NCBI GenBank assembly: GCA_905182555.1 | Contig: CAJJBX010000002.1 | Location: 82,614 to 146,613, forward strand | Direction of reading: 5' to 3' | DNA: 64,000 nt | Source: an uncultured Ilumatobacter sp. | GTDB taxonomy: Bacteria; Actinomycetota; Acidimicrobiia; Acidimicrobiales; Ilumatobacteraceae | Part shown: in pieces, positions 56,997 through 64,000 of the stretch | How the letters are laid out: each line of letters begins with the position of its first letter | Numbering within the stretch: position 1 is the stretch's first letter | The notes under the pieces: model-generated | Database searches by the model: none | What the model saw: only the letters and a program-made list of their open reading frames with translations | What the model was told of the DNA's origin: nothing | Program-made: the position numbers and the translations under genes

Positions 56997-57401
56997 TCAG
57001 CTTGACACGACGTCGAAGCCGAGCCCGAGAGCCACGCCGATCTGGGGCGGGTCGAACGTAACGAATCGGCGTGGTTCAGGAAGCCGCTCGGTCGCCGCGA
57101 GGTGAATCGCATCGGTGAGCCTCACCGGCTGTGTGCGCGCAAGCGCAGCGGCACGATCGAGGCATCGCTGATCGACCGGAACGATGTGCAGGTGGTCCCA
57201 GATGCGCCGGACGGCATCTTCGAGATCGAGGCGGACGAAGCGGTTGTCCGACAGCCGATCGATCGCGGGGAGTGCTTCGGTGAGCGCCATTGCTGAAGCA
57301 GCCCAGACCGGGTCGCTGGCGAGCGCTGCTTCGGCAACGAGGCGCTGCGGGCCGTCGATCGCAAGAGCGAGCACAGCACTGGTGTCGAGGACAACGGTCA
57401 T
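56997..57401 (-). CDS. vapC: VapC-type PIN-domain toxin
   Basis: 134 residues from ATG 57401. PIN ribonuclease acidic residues: MTVVLDTSAVLALA (first Asp), ALTEALPAI (Glu), QPVRLTDAIHLAATE (Asp) and RRFVTFDPPQIG (last Asp). Cleaves RNA when freed from its antitoxin. The start is one base from the antitoxin stop at 57403, the normal antitoxin-first order. Confidence 0.9.
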   Translation of the reverse strand: MTVVLDTSAVLALAIDGPQRLVAEAALASDPVWAASAMALTEALPAIDRLSDNRFVRLDLEDAVRRIWDHLHIVPVDQRCLDRAAALARTQPVRLTDAIHLAATERLPEPRRFVTFDPPQIGVALGLGFDVVSS

Positions 57402-57402
57402 G

Positions 57403-57648
57403 TCAGCCTCGCAGCTCGCGCAGTACCTGGTCGATGCGTGAGCCGGCGTGTACCTGGACTGCTTCAGGGGCTCGCCACTCACCGGTGCGGCGCGGTGGCA
57501 CGACGGCACCAGCGCCGATCAAGCGGTCGAGGTCGGGGGCGTCGGCGTCGAGTGGGCCGAGCTGGGCGACGGGCCGTCCGCCTGTCGTCACGACCGTTCG
57601 CTGGCCTGACTGGGCTCGGCGAACGGCATCGGTGAGGCCCGAGCGCAA
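57403..57648 (-). CDS. vapB: VapB antitoxin, Phd/YefM-like; start uncertain
   Basis: At least 81 residues: ELRSGLTDAVRRAQSGQRTVVTTGGRPVAQLGPLD is a Phd/MazE-type DNA-binding fold, and the C-terminal part (VPPRRTGEWRAPEAVQVHAGSRIDQVLRELRG) binds the toxin. The open frame continues upstream as LSLGIRELRSG but has no ATG/GTG before a 15-bp tandem repeat (57670-57699). An ATG GTG GCG CCC in another frame one base away suggests an indel at the start. Confidence 0.75.
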   Translation of the reverse strand: MRSGLTDAVRRAQSGQRTVVTTGGRPVAQLGPLDADAPDLDRLIGAGAVVPPRRTGEWRAPEAVQVHAGSRIDQVLRELRG

Positions 57649-57669
57649 TTCTCTGATGCCGAGGCTCAG

Positions 57670-57711
57670 GGCGCCACCATCGAGGGCGCCACCATCGAGG
57701 GCGTCACCGTC
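57670..57711. repeat. 15-bp tandem duplication at the vapB start
   Basis: GGCGCCACCATCGAG is present twice head to tail (57670-57684, 57685-57699), and a partial third (GGCGTCACCGTC) follows. It covers the translation-start region of vapB, so copy number could change antitoxin output. Confidence 0.75.
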
Positions 57712-57757
57712 AAAATTTTTATTAGTTCGTTTGACTTATTTCTCTTAGCTGGTCCAT

Positions 57758-57779
57758 TTGTGTCCACATGTGTACACAA
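57758..57779. promoter_or_regulatory. 22-bp near-perfect operator-like dyad before an acyl-CoA dehydrogenase
   Basis: TTGTGTcCACA / TGTGtACACAA is symmetric at 10 of 11 pairs. It lies 42 bases before the ATG at 57822, next to a possible -35 (TTGACT, 57731). Typical length for a TetR- or GntR-type fatty-acid regulator site. Confidence 0.55.
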
Positions 57780-57821
57780 GCAGATTTGTGGAGCCAGCGC
57801 AACCGCGCCATGATCTCTTTC

Positions 57822-58929
57822 ATGAACTTCGCATTCACTGAGGAACAAGAAGAACTCCGCAAGACAGTGCGCGCTTTCCTCGAAGCCAAAAGCTCCGAAG
57901 AAGCCGTGCGCGAGCAGATGGAGACCGACAACGGTTTTGACGACGCAGTCTGGGCCCAAATGGGCGAGCAGATGGGTCTCCAAGGCCTCGCCATCCCGGA
58001 AGAATTCGGTGGCTCGGGCTACGGCTACGTCGAGCTCGGCATCGTGTTGGAAGAGATGGGCCGCAGCCTGCTGTGTGCACCGTTCTTCTCGACCGTCGTG
58101 CTGGCTGCCAACGCGCTGATCCTGTCTGGTGACGATGCTGCCAAGCAGGCCCACCTCCCGGGCATCGCTGCCGGCGCCACGAAGGCGACGGTTGCCTTCA
58201 CCGAGCCGAACGGCAGGTGGGACGAATCGGGTATCGAAGCAATCGCCGATGCCGATGGCAAGATCACTGGCACTAAGAGCTTCGTGCTCGACGGCAACAC
58301 CGCTGACCTGATCATCGTTGCAGGCAAAGACCGCAGCCGGCACGAGCCTGTTCGCTGTCGCCGGTGACGCTGCTGGCCTCACCAAGACGGCGCTGTCCAC
58401 GATGGATCAGACCCGCAAGCAGGCCAAGCTCGACCTCGACGGTGTGCAGGGCACGCTCATTGGAACCGACGGCGGCGGCTGGGACATCCTCCAGGGGATG
58501 CTCGACCTCGCAGCGGTCGGCCTCGCCGCCGAGCAGGTTGGCGGAGCGCAGATGGTGCTCGACATGGCCGTCGAGTACGCCAAGGTCCGCGTGCAGTTCG
58601 GTCGCCCGATTGGTTCGTTCCAGGCCATCAAGCACAAGTGTGCCGACATGCTCCTCGAAGTCGAGTCGGCGAAGTCCGCTGCCTACTACGGCATGTGGTG
58701 CGCCGCGGAGATGAACGACGAGCTCGCCTCGACCGCTTCGCTCGCCAAGGCCTATTGCTCGGAGGCGTACTTCCACGCCGCAGCCGAGAACATCCAGATC
58801 CACGGTGGCATCGGCTTCACCTGGGAGCACCCGGCGCACCTCTACTTCAAGCGTGCCAAGAGCTCCGAGCTGCTGTTCGGTGACCCAACGTTCCACCGCG
58901 AGCAGCTCGCACAGCGCATCGGTATCTGA
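57822..58929 (+). CDS. Acyl-CoA dehydrogenase, one frameshift
   Basis: ATG 57822 gives MNFAFTEEQEELRKTVRAFLEAKSSEEAVREQMETDNGFDDAVWAQMGEQMGLQGLAIPEEFGGSGYGYVELGIVLEEMGRSL, the normal N-terminal helical domain. ATVAFTEPNGRWDESG is the middle beta domain. After a shift near 58335 the last helical domain runs AAVGLAAEQVGGAQMVLDMAVEYAKVRVQFGRPIGSFQAIKHKCADML...IHGGIGFTWEHPAHLYFKRAKSSELLFGD. About 369 residues. Similar to the actinobacterial steroid/short-chain FadE types, which often work as heteromers; no partner is adjacent. Confidence 0.87.
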
Positions 58930-58964
58930 GAACTTCAGCGCCACCCGGCGCTGACCTGAACCTG

Positions 58965-58996
58965 ACCGCCCGGCTCACTCGTGAGCCGGGCGGTTT
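58965..58996 (+). terminator. Intrinsic terminator after the acyl-CoA dehydrogenase
   Basis: ACCGCCCGGCTCAC (58965-58978) pairs perfectly with GTGAGCCGGGCGGT (58981-58994) around a TC loop and is followed by TTT. Strong 14-bp GC-rich stem 36 bases after the stop codon. Confidence 0.85.
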
Positions 58997-59029
58997 CGCG
59001 TTTGTGGCTGCGGTGGTGGACCCCTGGCC

Positions 59030-59035
59030 TAGAAT
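59030..59035 (+). promoter_or_regulatory. -10 element, leaderless start
   Basis: TAGAAT ends 6 bases before ATG 59042, so the transcript should start at the start codon. No clear -35. Confidence 0.35.
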
Positions 59036-59041
59036 TTGTGT

Positions 59042-59503
59042 ATGCCTGTGATCACGATTGTGTTTGCTCTTGTGTCGGCGCTCTTGGTTTTCGTGATTGC
59101 GGCTGGGTCAGTCGGTCGCGAGGCGCATCGGCTTGATTCGGTGGCGCCGCGTGCGGTGTACCTGCCCGACGAGGCAGTCGACTTCGTGTGTGACCGACTG
59201 CCACAAGAGAGCCAGGCCCGGCTCACGCCTGACGAAGTTGCACAGCTCCTGCGCTTTCACATGCAGTGGCTGCACGCCAAAGGACTGCAGCCCGACAAAG
59301 TTGTCGATCGGAAACAGGGCATGGATAACACGGTGGTGGTGACCGAAGACAGCCTCACGGCCTACCTGCTTGGCGAGTCCGAACGAAACAACCTCGACCT
59401 GCTCGATGACGTCGATGCCGTCCACGTCGTTGAAGCGCACCTCGCCTACTTCGACGCGATTGGAGCGGTTGGTCCGCAGGCCCCGCTCGACGACGTGATC
59501 TAG
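59042..59503 (+). CDS. Hypothetical membrane-anchored protein
   Basis: 153 residues. MPVITIVFALVSALLVFVIAAGSVGREAHRLDS is one N-terminal membrane segment. The rest is a soluble acidic domain (VYLPDEAVDFVCDRLPQESQARLTPDEVAQLLRFHMQWLHAKGLQP...ERNNLDLLDDVDAVHVVEAHLAYFDAIGAVGPQAPLDDVI). The LTPDEVAQLLRFHMQWL helix pair is distinctive, but I cannot name the family. Monocistronic between a terminator and a convergent methyltransferase. Confidence 0.75.
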   Translation: MPVITIVFALVSALLVFVIAAGSVGREAHRLDSVAPRAVYLPDEAVDFVCDRLPQESQARLTPDEVAQLLRFHMQWLHAKGLQPDKVVDRKQGMDNTVVVTEDSLTAYLLGESERNNLDLLDDVDAVHVVEAHLAYFDAIGAVGPQAPLDDVI

Positions 59504-59524
59504 CTCAGTCCGGTCATTTTGGGC

Positions 59525-60484
59525 TCAGCCTCTTCGACGGAGCTTTTTATAGATCGCTCGGCCTTTGGGGCCAACAACGGCGGCGACCTTGGCCCGACCC
59601 TGGTGTACGTAGCGCATTGGGCCGGTCGGCTGGTTCTTCAGGGCTTCGACGTGGGAGCGCAGCACTTCGAGTTCGTTGGCAGCGTCGGACGTGGCGTTGA
59701 GCGCAGCTTCAGTGGCAGCTGCGACTTCGGCTTCTTTGCCCATGCGGACGCCGCGTTGGGCTTCGAGCTCGGTGGTCAGAGCGCCGAGGGTGACGCCGGC
59801 GAGCACGCTGGCCTCGGCCTGGCTGGCCGTTGATTGCCACTGCGTGGCGAGGTCGTCGATCGTGGGGAGCACTTCGGCGAGCAGCGCGCGTTGCAGCACC
59901 GAACGACGATCGAACTCGTCGCGCCCGGCCTGGTCGCTGACCGGCTTGCGGACGACGAGGATCGAATCTTCCCAGTCGTAGTTGCCCCAGTCGGTGAAGG
60001 CATCGACGAGATCGCAACCGACGTACTTCGCCAGAGCGACGAAACCGTCGCGGTAGAAGCGCCAGCAGTCGAGGGGGTAGCGGTGTTCGAACCCGCCTGA
60101 TGGAGCAATGATCACGGCGAGGCCACCTGGCTTGATGGCCCGCACGATCTCGAACATCGATGCCCAGAAGTATTCGACGTGCTCGAACGCCTGACCGGAG
60201 ATGACGAGATCCACCGAGTCGCTTGGAACTTCGGTCCAGTCGTAGGCGTTGTCGACCTGGATGTCGACGTTGATGCCGGCTGCGATGTCGAGCCCGCGGT
60301 AGTTCCATCCGTCGGCATCGAAGAGGCCTTTGTACGACAGGCCCTGGTCGCCCACGACCTGCGCGCCGAAGTCGAGGATCTCGAGCGGCTGATCCCGGTA
60401 CGGGGCCAGGTGGACACGGACGAATGCGTCCATCTTCTCGTACGACGAGTCATGCATGAGTTGCGACGTTACCGGCCAGGCCAT
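59525..60484 (-). CDS. Class I SAM-dependent methyltransferase with C-terminal helical tail
   Basis: Probable start ATG 60484 (MAWPVTSQLMHDSSYEKMDAFVRVHLAPYRDQPLEILDFGAQVVG); about 319 residues. DFGAQ replaces the usual GxGxG. VDLVISGQAFEHVEYFWASMFEIVRAIKPGGLAVIIAPSGGFEHRYPLDCWRFY is the typical methyltransferase motif II/III region of glycan and cell-wall-biosynthesis types. Residues 215-300 form a long helix (coiled-coil-like) ending in a basic tail (AVVGPKGRAIYKKLRRRG). Lies next to an acyltransferase, so surface-polysaccharide modification is possible. Confidence 0.75.
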   Translation of the reverse strand: MAWPVTSQLMHDSSYEKMDAFVRVHLAPYRDQPLEILDFGAQVVGDQGLSYKGLFDADGWNYRGLDIAAGINVDIQVDNAYDWTEVPSDSVDLVISGQAFEHVEYFWASMFEIVRAIKPGGLAVIIAPSGGFEHRYPLDCWRFYRDGFVALAKYVGCDLVDAFTDWGNYDWEDSILVVRKPVSDQAGRDEFDRRSVLQRALLAEVLPTIDDLATQWQSTASQAEASVLAGVTLGALTTELEAQRGVRMGKEAEVAAATEAALNATSDAANELEVLRSHVEALKNQPTGPMRYVHQGRAKVAAVVGPKGRAIYKKLRRRG

Positions 60485-60743
60485 CTCCTCAAAATTTTTT
60501 GAAACCGACAAGACACGACCAGAGTCGGTGTGCTGAAATAAGCGACCAGAGAGAGGAGGTGGTCCAGATAATGCCACATAGTTATTACGGGATCCTGGAG
60601 GTGGTTGGCCGCTAGGTCGACAGGCTGGATCGCCTGGCGAATTTTCGCCAACCCCGCTGTACGTCATTGCCGCAGTTGATCCCGGTGGTGTGTTGAACTC
60701 TTGAGTTCGGCTCATGATGTCGTGCAGTCCCAAACAGTTGTGT

Positions 60744-60779
60744 GCAACGCCCGAGCGCCACCCGGTGCTCGGGCGTTGC
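60744..60779 (-). terminator. Probable terminator of the acyltransferase gene
   Basis: GCAACGCCCGAGC (60744-60756) and GCTCGGGCGTTGC (60767-60779) are exact complements around a 10-base loop, 5 bases beyond the stop at 60784. No T-run. Confidence 0.6.
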
Positions 60780-60783
60780 CGCG

Positions 60784-62877
60784 TCAGTTGACAAATTCGG
60801 CGAGCATGTCGCCGAGCTGTTCGCCGAGTGTCCGGCTGTAGGTCGCCGTCAAGTGGTGTTGATCGCGATAGGTGATCAACCCGTCCGCAGTGACTGCGAC
60901 GCATCGCCCGCCAGGGCAGGCGAGGTCGTCGAACGACATCACGGCGTCTGCAGCGCTGGATGTTCGGTTGACGGCGGCCAGTTCGGCGCGAATCATCGGA
61001 AGCTCGAGTTCCAGAGGCCTGTCATCGAAGTCGCATTGCTCGGCGTCGCGCGGGGTTACCTCGAGGAGGCAGTCGGGGACGCTGGAGCGGGCCCACGGAG
61101 TGTCCTCCATCAGGATGACGCTGGCGCCAGAGTCGATCAATGGCGTCACAAAAGCCAGCGCGGCGTCCTCGAGTGCAACTTCTGCTTCGGCATCTCCGAG
61201 TGATAAGCCGTTGGCGGCTCGGACCGTCGGGAAGTATTTGTACGAGCGGCCAACCACGACCAGATCAACGTCTGGTTCAGCAGCGATGGCGGCTTGGGCC
61301 GCTCGTCCCCAGTCGCGGCAGCCGTCGTCGAGGACTTCGAGCCTGGTACTGAAGATCGCGACGTCGTACACGAGGCACGCGCTACGCGTCGTGACCAGGA
61401 CGCGCCAGTCGTTGAGCTGGCCGGCCTCGTCGAATGCCGGAGCCCAGTGCTGACCGTGAGAATCGCCGACGAGCACGACTGTTCGAGTCCCGTTGGGGTC
61501 ACCCGCAACGCAGAAGTTGACTTCTGCATCGGCTGGATCTTGCCCCTGGCCCTTGTGGCACGCCCGAAAGTCGGTCGTCGCAGTGTCTTCGGCGGCGTCG
61601 GCAGGGGTCGACGGGTGCCTCCGACCAGACCGCAGCTGATGCCGAGACCACGGCGTTTTGGGTGACACGGCCACCAATGGCGAGCAGTGCCATGCAGGCC
61701 GCAGCTGCGACAAGGGTTTGGGACGGCGGCGCTGCGCAGTCGCTTCGAGAACCGGATTGGGTTCTCGACGGCCAGATGGCTGAGGTGGGCGAGGACGAGC
61801 GCTGCGCCCACGGCAAGAATGATTCGAGTGGTGTTGTCGAGGGAACTGTCGTATCGCTCGACGAGGAGCGCGCTGATCCCGAGCATTGGCCAGTGCCACA
61901 GATAGATGGCAAATGACCGTTCGCCGAGGTACCGCATCGGAGGGGCTCCGAGCATCGCATCGACCGGCCCCCCGGCACCGCCTGCGGCGAGGAGTGCGAG
62001 CGTCGCCAGAACTGGCAGCAGGGCCGCCGAGCCGGGGGTAGGGCGTGAAGTCGTCGAATCGGAATGCGGCGAACACGATGAGGCCGAGCGCCGTCACCTG
62101 CAGTGTCGCTAGCGTTCGGACACGTCCAGCGACGCTCGCTCCAAGAGCGGCCACTAGCCCGCCCAGGCTCATCTCCCACAGGCGAAGGTGAGTTGCGTAG
62201 TAGGCAGCTGACCCGCCCGAACTGGTCAGCAGCAGCGACGCAAGCCGCTTGCGCTGTAGCTTGCTCGTGATGGCGATGACCAACTCTCTACTTGCGGGAT
62301 GCACGAGCCTGCTGCTGGGCGTGCTGTACCAGTGCCGTCCTGCTCGCCTCTCGTCGGACTGTTCTTCCACCGACAGCGACCAAAAGTGCGTCAACATGCC
62401 GTCGGTGACATCGGTGTCGACGTAGGCAACTGCTTTGTCGGCGAACCGCCGGTTGGCGACGTAGAACAGTGCCGATCGGGCATCGTTGACAAGCTCGACG
62501 GCGCGAGTCGACGGCAGGAGCCACACTCCGAACGCCACCGTGGTCACCAAGGTGAGGAGCGAGAGTGGAAGGAGGCGTCGCACGCGGCCGGCGTAGAACC
62601 CGACCAGGCTGAACCGACCGCTGCTGGCCTGGGCCATGATGACGCTGGTGATGAGGAATCCGGACAATGCAAAAAAGACGTCGACACCGATGTAGCCGCC
62701 ACTGAACCCCGGTACACCGGCGTGATAGAGCACAACGAGGACCACCGCGACAGCGCGAATGCCGTCGATGTCGGTGCGGTACGGGATGGACCCGTGCGGC
62801 ACCGTGCTCGGCGTCGCCGCTTCAGGTGCTACGGCGTCGGCGGTCGACGTTTCTGTTGTCGACACGGGTGCGATCAT
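60784..62877 (-). CDS. Acyltransferase-3 (OafA/YrhL-like) with C-terminal SGNH domain, frameshifted
   Basis: The start at 62877 (MIAPVSTTETSTADAVAPEAATPS) precedes YRTDIDGIRAVAVVLVVLYHAGVPGFSGGYIGVDVFFALSGFLI, the acyltransferase-3 signature with R and H, and THFWSLSVEEQ. Frame is lost near 62320, 62050 and 61600. The parts in between keep membrane segments such as RYLGERSFAIYLWHWPMLGISALLVERY. The exported SGNH domain follows: VVLVGDSHGQHWAPAF (nucleophile Ser) and TYRDQHHLTATYSRTL (Asp/His). About 698 codons. O-acetylates cell-surface polysaccharide or peptidoglycan. Confidence 0.82.
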   Translation of the reverse strand: MIAPVSTTETSTADAVAPEAATPSTVPHGSIPYRTDIDGIRAVAVVLVVLYHAGVPGFSGGYIGVDVFFALSGFLITSVIMAQASSGRFSLVGFYAGRVRRLLPLSLLTLVTTVAFGVWLLPSTRAVELVNDARSALFYVANRRFADKAVAYVDTDVTDGMLTHFWSLSVEEQSDERRAGRHWYSTPSSRLVHPASRELVIAITSKLQRKRLASLLLTSSGGSAAYYATHLRLWEMSLGGLVAALGASVAGRVRTLATLQVTALGLIVFAAFRFDDFTPYPRLGGPAASSGDARTPRRRRCRGAGRCDARSPSDAVPRRTVICHLSVALANARDQRAPRRAIRQFPRQHHSNHSCRGRSARPRPPQPSGRREPNPVLEATAQRRRPKPLSQLRPAWHCSPLVAVSPKTPWSRHQLRSGRRHPSTPADAAEDTATTDFRACHKGQGQDPADAEVNFCVAGDPNGTRTVVLVGDSHGQHWAPAFDEAGQLNDWRVLVTTRSACLVYDVAIFSTRLEVLDDGCRDWGRAAQAAIAAEPDVDLVVVGRSYKYFPTVRAANGLSLGDAEAEVALEDAALAFVTPLIDSGASVILMEDTPWARSSVPDCLLEVTPRDAEQCDFDDRPLELELPMIRAELAAVNRTSSAADAVMSFDDLACPGGRCVAVTADGLITYRDQHHLTATYSRTLGEQLGDMLAEFVN

Positions 62878-63015
62878 ATCGATTGGTCCGTTGCTGCGTG
62901 AGGCGTTCGGCGACGTAGATTCCGAGGGTGCAGAGTCGAGTCGCGTCGGGCCTTGTCCGGTGTCGACGGTGAAAGCTTTCGTTGGCGTCTGCACTTCCAG
63001 ATAGCTTGAGCAGCG

Positions 63016-63240
63016 ATGGATCATCACCCGAAGTTCGAAGAGAGCCGGTTTCTGGGCGACAAGCGCACCCAGCTTGTCTATGACCTCCAATCGTGGGACG
63101 ACGACGATGTCATCAACGAGTTCGTCGGTCTTGGCGTGGCGCTGTGTTTCAGCCCCGACGAGCTGCCCGAAGCCCGCAACCGCGGTTACACGCTCGCCAC
63201 GCCGGGCAAGAAGCGCATGCTCCGCGCTCCCCGAGCCTGA
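63016..63240 (+). CDS. Small conserved hypothetical protein
   Basis: 74 residues: MDHHPKFEESRFLGDKRTQLVYDLQSWDDDDVINEFVGLGVALCFSPDELPEARNRGYTLATPGKKRML. Soluble, no known motif. It diverges from the acyltransferase across 138 bases, and the next gene starts 15 bases after its stop. Confidence 0.55.
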   Translation: MDHHPKFEESRFLGDKRTQLVYDLQSWDDDDVINEFVGLGVALCFSPDELPEARNRGYTLATPGKKRMLRAPRA

Positions 63241-63255
63241 AGTCGTTGGCCGACT

Positions 63256-64000
63256 ATGCCTGGGATGAACGAGCGGTTCGATTCGAACGGGCTTTCACTC
63301 GCATGTCATGTAGCTCAACCGCCCGATGATGCTCGGTCGGGCCCCGGGGTGATTCTCTGCCACGGGTTTCCCATTGGTCCCCTCGATGCCCAGTTGTCAG
63401 GTGGAACATTTCCGCAGCTGATCGATCGCATTGCCAGCGGGATTGGTTGCGTCGCAATGACGTTCAACTTTCGAGGATGCGGCGAGAGCGAAGGCGACTT
63501 CTCGTTGCAAGGCTGGGTTGATGACCTGCGCAATGCAATCTCGCATCTCGAGAGTGTGAGCAACCCGAAGGGCGTGATTTTGGTCGGTACGAACACCGGC
63601 GGGTCGATTGCGGTCTGCGTCGGTGCCGACGATCCGCGGGTCAGCGCGCTTGGTTTGCTCAGCCCGCGAGCTGACTTCGACGACTGGGCCGATCATCCTC
63701 GTCGCTTCCTCGAGCACGCACGTGAGATCGGTGCGATCAAAAAACCGCAGTTCCCGGAGTCGGTTGACGAGTGGGCCCGCGAGTTCCGGCGTTTCCGGCC
63801 GGTGGCGTCAGCTCGACGGTTTGCCCCGCGTCCAATGATGGTGATGCACGGTGAAGAAGACGACTCGGTGCCCGTGTCCGACGCCCGCCAGCTCGTCAAC
63901 GCGCACGGCAATGCCGAGCTGAGCCTGTTTGTCGGTGCCGGCCACCGTCTGCGTCACGACCCGCGAGCGGTTGCGGTGTTGATTGGCTGGCTCGATCGGA
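63256..64000 (+). CDS. Alpha/beta hydrolase, runs off the window
   Basis: Open from ATG 63256 (or 63265) to the last base; the stop is beyond the window. MNERFDSNGLSLACHVAQPPDD...VILCHGFPIGPLDAQLSGGTFPQL gives the oxyanion hole. TFNFRGCGESEGDFSLQGWVDDL follows the pattern of the CocE/dipeptidyl-peptidase-like and serine-aminopeptidase-like small hydrolases. The nucleophile elbow reads VGTNTGGSIAV, with Asn where Ser is usual. Acid (GEEDDSVPVSDARQL) and His (VGAGHRLRHD) are present. Possibly non-hydrolytic. Confidence 0.75.
   Translation, partial: MPGMNERFDSNGLSLACHVAQPPDDARSGPGVILCHGFPIGPLDAQLSGGTFPQLIDRIASGIGCVAMTFNFRGCGESEGDFSLQGWVDDLRNAISHLESVSNPKGVILVGTNTGGSIAVCVGADDPRVSALGLLSPRADFDDWADHPRRFLEHAREIGAIKKPQFPESVDEWAREFRRFRPVASARRFAPRPMMVMHGEEDDSVPVSDARQLVNAHGNAELSLFVGAGHRLRHDPRAVAVLIGWLDR

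Noticed and set aside
1..64000. CRISPR arrays, rRNA and tRNA genes
   Set aside because: No regularly spaced direct repeats were found, and no tRNA-like T-loop plus acceptor pairing in the intergenic gaps. The tandem repeats seen are coding or too short.

Overview
ORGANISM. The window is high-GC DNA that reads as the chromosome of a free-living actinobacterium. It carries an F420-type (LLM) oxidoreductase, a mycothiol-type maleylpyruvate isomerase-fold protein, a DEAD/DUF3516 helicase, an actinobacterial paired ArsA/Get3-like ATPase, several acyl-CoA dehydrogenases and leaderless starts. An Ilumatobacter-like member of the Acidimicrobiia is my best guess; this is inference from gene content only. 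Many housekeeping genes (fumarase, nrdA, nrdB, hrpB, two acyl-CoA dehydrogenases and others) are broken by single-base frameshifts. In such genes this looks like uncorrected indel error in the assembly rather than decay, so I annotate them as single genes with marked breaks.

LAYOUT. 1-8 kb: enoyl-CoA hydratase; leftward class I fumarase, lipoprotein esterase, TauE/SafE permease, HrpB helicase and a thioredoxin-like protein; rightward eIF-2B-like protein. 8.8-9.9 kb: an AbiEi/DUF559 nuclease-like gene bracketed by two related palindromes. 10.2-13 kb: DEAD helicase with DUF3516. 13.1-18.8 kb: probable reductive pyrimidine catabolism (ureidopropionase, dihydropyrimidinase, LLM oxidoreductase, then mmsA behind a perfect 18-bp operator palindrome) and a dienelactone hydrolase. 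18.8-25.5 kb: lipoproteins, a HAD phosphatase, a threonine-aldolase remnant, a CIA30 lipoprotein, an acyl-CoA dehydrogenase and LOG. 25.5-29.5 kb: nrdAB behind a promoter with two NrdR-like boxes. 29.5-39.3 kb: HMG-CoA lyase, the paired ArsA-like ATPases, a serine hydrolase, a flippase-like protein, MaoC, a methyltransferase, MutY and two CitE-family lyases. 39.4-42.3 kb: a three-gene leftward operon ending in a UGSC-family selenoprotein with an in-frame UGA followed by a bacterial SECIS-like hairpin. 42.4-49.4 kb: MBL hydrolase, MauE-like protein, S9 peptidase, ferredoxin, sufB, a pterin dehydratase and an MFS carrier. 49.4-53 kb: a REP-associated tyrosine transposase (RAYT) between inverted REP copies, then sufU, sufS and a degenerate sufC. 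53-64 kb: xylA, an MBL hydrolase, a divergent pyruvate-kinase-like gene, vapBC, an acyl-CoA dehydrogenase, a methyltransferase, an acyltransferase/SGNH protein and an alpha/beta hydrolase running off the end.

HOW IT WORKS TOGETHER. Most of the window is aerobic heterotrophic metabolism: acyl-CoA and branched-acid turnover, pyrimidine and sugar use, and dNTP and Fe-S supply. The most interesting parts are the selenoprotein operon, the two repeat-associated gene units (DUF559 with palindromes; RAYT with REPs), the ArsA-like pair that has split its two Walker-A lysines between two subunits, and the eroded sufC. I saw no tRNA, rRNA or CRISPR array. No selenocysteine machinery (selA, selB, selC, selD) is inside the window.
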